DNA of 64,000 nucleotides from Ulvibacterium sp965248315 (lineage in GTDB: Bacteria > Bacteroidota > Bacteroidia > Flavobacteriales > Flavobacteriaceae): positions 4,278,001 to 4,342,000 of the forward strand of contig NZ_CBDFIX010000002.1 of assembly GCF_965248315.1 (NCBI RefSeq), in the 5' to 3' direction. The notes under the pieces were generated by a model. It was not told where the DNA came from and made no database searches. It saw only the letters and a list, made by a program, of their open reading frames with translations. This document shows positions 52,101-58,271 of this stretch, one piece after another; within the stretch, counting starts at the first letter, position 1; each line of letters begins with the position of its first letter. A program made the translations under genes and the position numbers.

Positions 52101-55100
52101 GAACCCAAATCGACCAAGGTCCAAGATGAAGTCGTATCGTCCCACTGCATCACCTGTCCATCTGCGGTACCATCCGCAATATTTTCAAGTTGTACTGCGT
52201 CATCTGCCAATTTTGTATTGTCCACTGCATCTGGAGCCAACTTTATGGTAGTTATTGCACCATCTGCTACATCAAAACCTACATTCTCAAATACGGAATT
52301 GGTAGGGGTTCCAGTGAGGGTTATAGTGCTGTTCGGGGAGGTCACGCTGCCATCGGCCAGGGCGGATTCGTTAACATCCAGGGTGACATTCTCCAATAAT
52401 GAGTTAGCGGGCGTACCGCCTAAGTTTATGGTGCTATTGGGTGAAGTGATGGAACCGTCACCCGTAAGCGCCGTTACGTCCACGTCAAGACCAACGTCCT
52501 CGAAAACGGAATTGGCAGGGGTTCCGGTTAAAGTTATGGTACTGTTCGGAGAGGTCACGCTGCCATCTGCCAGGGCCGATTCGTTAACATCCAGGGTGAC
52601 ATTCTCCAATAATGAGTTAGCGGGCGTACCGCCTAAGTTTATGGTGCTATTGGGTGAAGTGATGGAACCGTCGCCTATCAGTGCGGTCACATCGACATCG
52701 AAACCTACGTCTTCCAACAAAGAGTTCGCAGGGGTGCCCGTCAGGGTCACCGTGCCGTTCGGGGAAGTAATACTGCCATCACCTGAAAGTGCAGTCACAT
52801 CGACATCAAGGCCAATATCCTCGAAAACGGAATTGGCAGGGGTGCCCGTTAAAGTTATGGTGCTGTTAGGAGAGGTAACGCTTCCGTCTGCCAGGGCGGA
52901 TTCGTTAACATCCAGGGTGACATTCTCCAATAATGAGTTAGCGGGCGTACCGCCTAAGTTTATGGTGCTGTTGGGTGAAGTGATGGAACCGTCGCCTGTC
53001 AGTGCGGTAACATCGACATCGAAACCTACATCTTCCAATAATGAATTCGCCGGGGTGCCCGTAAAGGTCACCGTGCCGTTCGGGGAGGTAATGCTGCCAT
53101 CACCCGAAAGTGCAGTCACATCAACATCAAGACCTACATCTTCTAATAATGAGTTTGCCGGTGTACCCGTCAGGGTCACCGTGCCGTTAGGGGAGGTAAT
53201 CGATCCGTCACCGGAAAGTGCAGTCACATCGACATCGAAACCTACGTCTTCCAATAACGAATTTGCAGGGGTACCTGTCAAAGTAACCGTACCGTTGGGA
53301 GAGGTAATCGATCCGTCACCGGACAATGCGGTTACGTCCACGTCAAGGGTAACATCCTCCAGAATCGAGTTGGCAGGGGTACCGCCAAGGGTCACCGTGC
53401 CGTTGGGCGAAGTAATAGAACCATCACCCGTAAGTGCGGTCACATCGACATCAAATCCAACATCCTCCAATAATGAATTTGCCGGGGTGCCCGTCAGGGT
53501 CACCGTTCCATTTGGTGAGGTAATCGATCCGTCACCGGACAATGCGGTTACGTCCACGTCAAGGGTAACATCCTCCAGAATCGAGTTGGCAGGGGTACCG
53601 CCAAGGGTTACCGTGCCGTTAGGCGAGGTTATAGATCCGTCACCCGTAAGTGCGGTCACATCGACATCAAATCCAACATCCTCCAATAATGAATTTGCCG
53701 GGGTGCCCGTCAGGGTCACAGTGCCGTTCGGGGAGGTGATAGATCCGTCACCAGAAAGAGCGGTTACATCCACATCAAGGCCAATATCCTCAAAAAGGGA
53801 ATTGGCAGGGGTGCCCGTTAAAGTTATGGTGCTGTTAGGAGAGGTAACGCTACCATCGGCCAAGGCCGATTCGTTTACGTCCAGGGTGACATTCTCCAAT
53901 AACGAGTTTGCGGGCGTACCGCCAAGGGTCACTGTTCCATTGGGCGAAGTAATGGATCCGTCGCCGGAAAGTGCCGTTACATCAACGTCCAGGCCTACGT
54001 CCTCGAAAAGGGAATTGGCAGGGGTCCCTGTAAGGGTTATTGTACTGTTTGGGGAGGTCACGCTGCCATCGGCCAGACCGGTAACATCCACTTCTAGTGC
54101 ACCACTCGCGTTCTGGGTAAGGCCGCTTCCTGCTACATCGGGATTTATAGTTGCCGCATTTACCGCATCGGCACCTATATCGCCAGAAGCTATCGTACCG
54201 TCCAATATTTGTGTAGTGGTAATCCCATCGTCAGCTACCCCCAAGGTAAAAGGAGAGCCCGTGGTGCCTAAACCGGAACGTACCAAGGTCCCGTTGGTGG
54301 CGTTGGTCACTTCATTGCCTATTACACCATCCAAATCAGGAGTGGCGCTTCCTCCGACTGCGTTCCAAGTGGCTCCATCATAAATATATAGTTGTCCGGC
54401 CGAACTGTCTACATAAGTCACTCCGGCGTTACTTGGTGTCACAGCAGGTGCACCAACACCGATCAAAGTAAGTTCGTTGGTCAAATCCTCGTCGGGATCT
54501 GTGGAATTTACGGTATAGTTCCCATTGCCATCGTCGTTGACGGTAATGGCCCCGGTTCCAGCAACTACGGTTTCACTCAAAGAGGAAAGGTCTACAGTTG
54601 TGGAGCTACCCCGTTCAATATCTATCTGTAACTCATTGCTTCCATCAAGAGTGGCACCTGTTAGATTTTGATTATCGCTGCTATTGTTGGCCAAATCCTG
54701 TATAGCCTCTTGAACATTGGTTTCATCCGTAAGATCTCCATCTACATCAATATTCGGGTTTAGTAAAACTTGGGCTGCATTCTGATCATCCGTACCATCA
54801 AAGGAAGTGGTGGTAGTATCCTCGGAGGTATATGTATAGGTTATGCCATCCAAGGTCGAAAGCGTAGTGATAGTTTCTGCAGGCAGCGTGATCACCGTAG
54901 GGGTGCCCTCCTCGTCCGTATAGGTCAGCTCCCGGGTAGCAGGGTTGAAGGCCAGACTCCCGACATTGAGCGGGATGTTGGTCAAGGCCCCGGCCTCGTC
55001 AGTATAGTCCAGGCTGTTGCCGTCCGCCCCCAGTGCCAAGTTGCCCACGTTGAGCGGGATCACGTTCGTATTGTTGTCCTCGTCCAAATACTCCAGGTTG

Positions 55101-56737
55101 TTGCCGACAAGGGCCAGGCTCGTCAAAAAGTCCGAGGGCAGCGTGATCACCGTAGGGGTGCCCTCCTCGTCCGTATAGGTCAGCTCCCGGGTAGCAGGGT
55201 TGAAGGCCAGACTCCCGACGTTGAGCGGGATGTTGGTCAAGGCCCCGGCCTCGTCAGTATAGTCCAGGCTGTTGCCGTCCGCCCCCAGTGCCAAGTTGCC
55301 CACGTTGAGCGGGATCACGTTCGTATTGTTGTCCTCGTCCAAATATTCCAGGTTGTTGCCGACAAGGGTCAGGCTCGTCAAAAAGTCCGAGGGCAGCGTG
55401 ATCACCGTAGGGGCGCCCTCCTCGTCCGTGTAGGTCAGCTCCCGGGTAGCAGGGTTGAAGGCAAGACTACCGACGTTGAGCGGGATGTTGGTCAAGGCCC
55501 CGGCCTCGTCAGTATAGTCCAGGCTGTTGCCGTCCGCCCCCAGTGCCAAGTTGCCCACGTTGAGCGGGATCACGTTCGTATTGTTGTCCTCGTCCAAATA
55601 TTCCAGGTTGTTGCCGACAAGGGTCAGGCTCGTCAAAAAGTCCGAGGGCAGCGTGATCACCGTAGGGGCGCCCTCCTCGTCCGTGTAGGTCAGCTCCCGG
55701 GTAGCAGGGTTGAAGGCAAGACTACCGACGTTGAGCGGGATGTTGGTCAAGGCCCCGGCCTCGTCAGTATAGTCCAGGCTGTTGCCGTCCGCCCCCAGTG
55801 CCAAGTTGCCCACGTTGAGCGGGATCACGTTCGTATTGTTGTCCTCGTCCAAATATTCCAGGTTGTTGCCGACAAGGGTCAGGCTCGTCAAAAAGTCCGA
55901 GGGCAGCGTGATCACCGTAGGGGCGCCCTCCTCGTCCGTGTAGGTCAGCTCCCGGGTAGCAGGGTTGAAGGCAAGACTACCGACGTTGAGCGGGATGTTG
56001 GTCAAGGCCCCGGCCTCGTCAGTATAGTCCAGGCTGTTGCCGTCCGCCCCCAGTGCCAAGTTGCCCACGTTGAGCGGGATCACGTTCGTATTGTTGTCCT
56101 CGTCCAAATATTCCAGGTTGTTGCCGACAAGGGTCAGGCTCGTCAAAAAGTCCGAGGGCAGCGTGATCACCGTAGGGGCGCCCTCCTCGTCCGTGTAGGT
56201 CAGCTCCCGGGTAGCAGGGTTGAAGGCAAGACTACCGACGTTGAGCGGGATGTTGGTCAAGGCCCCGGCCTCGTCAGTATAGTCCAGGCTGTTGCCGTCC
56301 GCCCCCAGTGCCAAGTTGCCCACGTTGAGCGGGATCACGTTCGTATTGTTGTCCTCGTCCAAATATTCCAGGTTGTTGCCGACAAGGGTCAGAGCAGTCA
56401 AGGCATCAGCAGGTAAAGTAACCGTAATGGGAGCACCGCTGTTTTCCAATTCCAAGGTAAGCTCACGGGTTGCCGGATTGAAGCTGAAATCCAGAATTTG
56501 TTGACTATCCGTAGATGTCAATTCCCATGAATCCCCATCCCAGAAATAGATGGTACCTGTATTTGTATTTACATAGATATCCCCGGTATCCGCTCCACCA
56601 GGGGATATTGATCCTGGGGTCGTTACAGCGGTACCGCTTAAAACCTCGCAATTACACTGATCTTGTAGCGTAACCGTGGTTTGCGAATATGCAAATCCGG
56701 ATATCAGAAAAATGAGTAGTAAGATTCTCTTATCCAT
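46199..56737 (-). CDS. Giant repetitive surface protein (3,512 residues)
   Basis: A 3,512-residue protein with a signal peptide (MDKRILLLIFLISGFAYSQ). Layout: a 120-residue N-terminal region, six 85-residue units (54886-56415), a linker, 17 copies of a 35/36-residue unit, a duplicated linker, 48 more copies and an approximately 110-residue C-terminal module with Y-D-E-Y-I-N-Q-F-G-T-P and Y-V-T-Y-A-D. The short unit alternates two kinds, D-V-D-V-T-A-L-S-G-D-G-S and D-V-N-E-S-A-L-A-D-G-S, both ending G-T-P-A-N-S. No CHU_C or Por-type sorting tail is recognised. Position before a CHU_C protein and a PorP/SprF gene suggests a SprB-like adhesin. I chose ATG 56737; a longer frame from 56836 adds 33 residues before the signal. 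Confidence 0.85.
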   Translation of the reverse strand: MDKRILLLIFLISGFAYSQTTVTLQDQCNCEVLSGTAVTTPGSISPGGADTGDIYVNTNTGTIYFWDGDSWELTSTDSQQILDFSFNPATRELTLELENSGAPITVTLPADALTALTLVGNNLEYLDEDNNTNVIPLNVGNLALGADGNSLDYTDEAGALTNIPLNVGSLAFNPATRELTYTDEEGAPTVITLPSDFLTSLTLVGNNLEYLDEDNNTNVIPLNVGNLALGADGNSLDYTDEAGALTNIPLNVGSLAFNPATRELTYTDEEGAPTVITLPSDFLTSLTLVGNNLEYLDEDNNTNVIPLNVGNLALGADGNSLDYTDEAGALTNIPLNVGSLAFNPATRELTYTDEEGAPTVITLPSDFLTSLTLVGNNLEYLDEDNNTNVIPLNVGNLALGADGNSLDYTDEAGALTNIPLNVGSLAFNPATRELTYTDEEGAPTVITLPSDFLTSLTLVGNNLEYLDEDNNTNVIPLNVGNLALGADGNSLDYTDEAGALTNIPLNVGSLAFNPATRELTYTDEEGTPTVITLPSDFLTSLALVGNNLEYLDEDNNTNVIPLNVGNLALGADGNSLDYTDEAGALTNIPLNVGSLAFNPATRELTYTDEEGTPTVITLPAETITTLSTLDGITYTYTSEDTTTTSFDGTDDQNAAQVLLNPNIDVDGDLTDETNVQEAIQDLANNSSDNQNLTGATLDGSNELQIDIERGSSTTVDLSSLSETVVAGTGAITVNDDGNGNYTVNSTDPDEDLTNELTLIGVGAPAVTPSNAGVTYVDSSAGQLYIYDGATWNAVGGSATPDLDGVIGNEVTNATNGTLVRSGLGTTGSPFTLGVADDGITTTQILDGTIASGDIGADAVNAATINPDVAGSGLTQNASGALEVDVTGLADGSVTSPNSTITLTGTPANSLFEDVGLDVDVTALSGDGSITSPNGTVTLGGTPANSLLENVTLDVNESALADGSVTSPNSTITLTGTPANSLFEDIGLDVDVTALSGDGSITSPNGTVTLTGTPANSLLEDVGFDVDVTALTGDGSITSPNGTVTLGGTPANSILEDVTLDVDVTALSGDGSITSPNGTVTLTGTPANSLLEDVGFDVDVTALTGDGSITSPNGTVTLGGTPANSILEDVTLDVDVTALSGDGSITSPNGTVTLTGTPANSLLEDVGFDVDVTALSGDGSITSPNGTVTLTGTPANSLLEDVGLDVDVTALSGDGSITSPNGTVTFTGTPANSLLEDVGFDVDVTALTGDGSITSPNSTINLGGTPANSLLENVTLDVNESALADGSVTSPNSTITLTGTPANSVFEDIGLDVDVTALSGDGSITSPNGTVTLTGTPANSLLEDVGFDVDVTALIGDGSITSPNSTINLGGTPANSLLENVTLDVNESALADGSVTSPNSTITLTGTPANSVFEDVGLDVDVTALTGDGSITSPNSTINLGGTPANSLLENVTLDVNESALADGSVTSPNSTITLTGTPTNSVFENVGFDVADGAITTIKLAPDAVDNTKLADDAVQLENIADGTADGQVMQWDDTTSSWTLVDLGSVTVTENDGVIGNEVVNATNGTLVRSGLGTTISPFTLGVADGGITTTQILDGTITSGDIGTDAVNAATINPDVAGSGLTQNASGALEVDVTGLADGSVTSPNSTITLTGTPANSLFEDIGLDVDVTALSGDGSITSPNGTVTLGGTPANSILEDVTLDVDVTALSGDGSITSPNGTVILTGTPANSLLENVGLDVDVTALSGDGSITSPNGTVTLTGTPANSLLEDVGFDVDVTALTGDGSITSPNGTVTLTGTPANSLLEDVGFDVDVTALTGDGSITSPNSTINLGGTPTNSLLENVTLDVNESALADGSVTSPNSTITLTGTPANSLFEDIGLDVDVTALTGDGSITSPNGTVTLGGTPANSILEDVTLDVDVTALSGDGSITSPNGTVTLTGTPANSLLEDVGFDVDVTALTGDGSITSPNGTVTLGGTPANSLLENVTLDVDVTALSGDGSITSPNGTVTLTGTPANSVLEDVGFDVDVTALTGDGSITSPNSTINLGGTPANSLLENVTLDVNESALADGSVTSPNSTITLTGTPANSLFEDIGLDVDVTALSGDGSITSPNGTVTLTGTPANSLLENVGLDVNESALADGSVTSPNSTITLTGTPANSLFEDIGLDVDVTALSGDGSITSPNGTMTLTGTPANSLLEDVGFDVDVTALTGDGSITSPNGTVTLTGTPANSLLEDVGFDVDVTALTGDGSITSPNGTVTLGGTPANSLLENVTLDVNESALADGSVTSPNSTITLTGTPANSLFEDIGLDVDVTALSGDGSITSPNGTVTLTGTPANSLLEDVGFDVDVTALTGDGSITSPNGTVTLGGTPANSILEDVTLDVDVTALSGDGSITSPNGTVTLTGTPANSLLEDVGFDVDVTALTGDGSITSPNGTVTLGGTPANSILEDVTLDVDVTALSGDGSITSPNGTVTLTGTPANSLLEDVGFDVDVTALSGDGSITSPNGTVTLTGTPANSLLEDVGFDVDVTALTGDGSITSPNGTVTLTGTPANSLLEDVGFDVDVTALTGDGSITSPNSTINLGGTPANSLLENVTLDVNESALADGSVTSPNSTITLTGTPANSLFEDIGLDVDVTALSGDGSITSPNGTVTLTGTPANSLLEDVGFDVDVTALTGDGSITSPNGTVTLGGTPANSILEDVTLDVDVTALSGDGSITSPNGTVTLTGTPANSLLENVGLDVNESALADGSVTSPNSTITLTGTPANSIFEDIGLDVDVTALSGDGSITSPNSTITLTGTPANSLLEDVGFDVDVTALSGDGSITSPNGTVTLTGTPANSLLENVGLDVNESALADGSVTSPNSTITLTGTPANSLFEDIGLDVDVTALSGDGSITSPNGTVTLTGTPANSLLEDVGFDVDVTALSGDGSITSPNGTVTLTGTPANSLLEDVGFDVDVTALSGDGSITSPNGTVTLTGTPANSLLENVGLDVNESALADGSVTSPNSTITLTGTPANSLFEDIGLDVDVTALSGDGSITSPNGTVTLTGTPANSLLENVGLDVNESALADGSVTSPNSTITLTGTPANSLFEDIGLDVDVTALSGDGSITSPNGTVTLTGTPANSLLENVGLDVNESALADGSVTSPNSTITLTGTPANSLFEDIGLDVDVTALSGDGSITSPNGTVTLTGTPANSLLEDVGFDVDVTALTGDGSITSPNGTVTLGGTPANSILENVTLDVDVTALSGDGSITSPNGTVTLTGTPANSLLENVGLDVDVTALSGDGSITSPNSTITLTGTPANSLLENVGLDVDVTALSGDGSITSPNGTVTLTGTPTNSLLENVGLEVNISADANNDLAIGTDNGLFLNETDDQVASEVNSDTPIDVDGDGNTEATVEDVIQDIAPITSKAARIFYPPSIAIDASALVNNVTINLYDEYINQFGTPTMASAGAPAAVPTYANTELYYYVTYADPAVLNIDSISATGVMQYDVVGTPPDYNSLINVVFVVR
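46692..51826 (-). repeat. Tandem array of about 48 35/36-residue units
   Basis: Units of 105 or 108 bp in the C-terminal two thirds of the giant gene, counted by their G-T-P-A/T-N-S core. They alternate between D-V-D-V-T-A-L and D-V-N-E-S-A-L types and between glycine-ended and threonine-ended variants (EDVG, ENVT). Many copies share identical codons, others differ at synonymous sites. Confidence 0.9.
51827..52275 (-). repeat. Linker copy 1 between the two arrays
   Basis: Encodes a segment with D-G-V-I-G-N-E-V-V-N-A-T-N-G-T-L and I-T-T-T-Q-I-L-D-G-T-I-T-S-G-D-I-G, preceded in the protein by a V-M-Q-W-D-D-T-T-S-S-W module. It is a diverged duplicate of the segment at 54079-54390. Confidence 0.8.
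52275..54078 (-). repeat. Tandem array of 17 35/36-residue units
   Basis: The N-terminal array of the giant gene, same unit family as the larger array. Its positions 53154-53954 match 49185-49985 in the other array almost base for base (one difference seen). Confidence 0.9.
54079..54390 (-). repeat. Linker copy 2 upstream of the 17-unit array
   Basis: The N-terminal twin of the linker at 51827-52090: same protein segment (D-G-V-I-G-N-E-V-T-N-A-T-N-G-T-L, I-L-D-G-T-I-A-S-G-D-I-G), many synonymous differences. Confidence 0.8.
54886..56415 (-). repeat. Six near-identical 255-bp (85-residue) tandem units
   Basis: The landmark GCGTGATCACCGTAGGG recurs at 54886, 55141, 55396, 55651, 55906 and 56161, exactly 255 bp apart. 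A diverged seventh edge begins at 56416. I counted 153 G+C in the 255 bases of one unit (60 percent), far above the flanking genes. Copies differ by only a few bases. Confidence 0.95.
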
Positions 56738-57270
56738 GGTTATATCTTTACTTAAAATATTTTTTATCGTGCTTCCGAAGGCCTTTCTATAGCCTTGTGC
56801 AATTGACGGATTAATCTTTTGTACATATTGCCCCATGATTTAAATAGAATAAACCTTTTGTACCGCTACAATCGGTTAAGTACAAAAGTCTTGCTGGAAA
56901 GAAAATGAAATGGGTTGGTTGGGTCGGTTTTTACCCAGAGGGCCATTGTGGTTTCTCCTTGGCGAAACTTCTTCATAAATTTGGTCAAGCTATTCATATT
57001 TGGGGTGTGGCAAACCTTTGCTATTTAGTTCCACGGAACACAATGGTTTTATTACACTTTACAAAATTAACCCAACGGATACCCTAGGAAAATAAATGTT
57101 GTGTAAGTGTTAAATTGCAATGCATAGGTTCAAAAAACTGAAGTCTTAACCGATAAATTTTCCTTTTTATCAGGAAATTCATTGGTCGATGAAGTCAATT
57201 ATAATAGCACTTTCGGAATGCTATTCTGTGAGAAAAAACTCAAAAAATCAAAATTTTCCTAAAGAAAATT
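56738..57270. other. 533-nt region between the giant gene and the cadherin-like gene
   Basis: AT-rich leader of the giant gene. It holds an isolated TAATTTTG box on the minus strand (57069-57062) without a -33 box and a weak hairpin at 57250-57270. A 60-codon plus-strand frame (56905-57087) has no coding character. No other feature was recognised. Confidence 0.45.
57241..57270 (-). terminator. Weak terminator after the cadherin-like gene
   Basis: On the minus strand AAATTTTC/GAAAATTT pair across a short loop, followed by GATTTTTTGAGTTTTTT. The stem is AT-only and abuts the TGA stop, so strength is doubtful. Confidence 0.5.
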
Positions 57271-58266
57271 TCAGTCTGGATTTACCCTATAGGTAATACG
57301 TTTGTTGGTAATTAAAGAGGCTGAAATACTCATATTTACCGTACCTATATCACATAATTTACTGGTATCCGTTATGGCTATTTTACAAAGAGACGGATTC
57401 GGCCCTCCGGAATTATCCATGAATCTACCCACGATTGGCGCCGTCGCCAGACTAGTATCCAGGGGGGAGTAATCTGGTGCAACATTACTGATGGTTGTTG
57501 TGGTTCCATTTGCTGTATACGTGATATCGCCTGTGAGCTCATCATATTCCACAATGTAGGTGATATTTCCACCAAGAAAACTTCCCAAAGTTCTGGTATA
57601 CATGGTACTAAATCCAGTATTCCCATCTATCACAGTAACCGCCACACCCAGTTCATTTCCCGTGATATGATATATCCGAAAGTTTCCTCCTGTAATGATA
57701 TCCGCGGTACCTTCATTATCCTGATAATCAAATTCTATTCTAAAACTGGTGAAGTCGAAAATACCTCCGGTATTGGGAATGGTAATATCCAAACCTGCAC
57801 TTCCTCCAGCCCCTGAGCCTATGCGTACACCGCACGCGGTCTGTACAGCATTGGAATTAATGGTCGTCGCATTTGGACCAACGGTTGCCGTAGTCAATGC
57901 AGAAGTATCAAAATCGAATTGGGAAACCAATTGGCTTGCCGTACCATCGTCACAAACTTCATAATCAAAAGTCACATTTCCGACAAAACCAGTCTGGGGA
58001 ACGAATGTAAAACTACCATCATTTCCCAAAGTCAATATACCCGTAGTAGGTGAAACGACAGGTATGGGATTAACAGACAAGCTACCCCCATCTGGATCGG
58101 TGTCATTTGCAAGGACACCATTTGATATATCCGCTGTTATGGTTCTATTCAAGTGCCCAGGATATATGTCATCCGTGGCTGTTGGGGCTATATTTTGACC
58201 GAATAGTGGGCAATAAACGAGCATACTAACCAGAAAAACAATTCGAAGGAAATTAAAACTTGCCAA
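57271..58266 (-). CDS. Secreted cadherin-like protein with ITYRV tail
   Basis: A 331-residue exported protein (signal ending near YCPLFGQ). Residues 25-110 form a cadherin-like tandem domain (A-N-D-T-D-P-D-G-G-S-L-S-V-N-P; F-V-P-Q-T-G-F-V-G-N-V-T-F-D-Y-E-V-C-D-D-G). The middle (110-300) is beta-rich with T-F-R-I-E-F-D-Y-Q-D-N-E-G, resembling a jelly-roll. The C-terminus, I-T-N-K-R-I-T-Y-R-V-N-P-D, is shared with the lectin-like protein encoded 5 nt upstream, which implies a common purpose such as sorting or surface fixation. No CHU_C domain is present. The function is not recognised. Confidence 0.8.
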   Translation of the reverse strand: MASFNFLRIVFLVSMLVYCPLFGQNIAPTATDDIYPGHLNRTITADISNGVLANDTDPDGGSLSVNPIPVVSPTTGILTLGNDGSFTFVPQTGFVGNVTFDYEVCDDGTASQLVSQFDFDTSALTTATVGPNATTINSNAVQTACGVRIGSGAGGSAGLDITIPNTGGIFDFTSFRIEFDYQDNEGTADIITGGNFRIYHITGNELGVAVTVIDGNTGFSTMYTRTLGSFLGGNITYIVEYDELTGDITYTANGTTTTISNVAPDYSPLDTSLATAPIVGRFMDNSGGPNPSLCKIAITDTSKLCDIGTVNMSISASLITNKRITYRVNPD

Positions 58267-58271
58267 TCTAT

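Noticed and set aside
52008..54383. 791-codon plus-strand frame over the 17-unit array
   Set aside because: Same cause: an antisense shadow of the repeats.
46692..56415. Regular repeats considered as a CRISPR array
   Set aside because: Units are contiguous, in frame and coding, with no repeat-spacer pattern and no cas genes.
54770..56416. 548-codon plus-strand frame over the 255-bp units
   Set aside because: Antisense shadow of six near-identical units; the apparent repeat protein has no signal or partner.
56738..56836. 33-residue N-terminal extension of the giant protein
   Set aside because: The signal peptide begins at ATG 56737; an extension would bury it.
56905..57087. 60-codon plus-strand frame in the giant-gene leader
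   Set aside because: No homology, AT-rich and isolated on the opposite strand to all neighbours.
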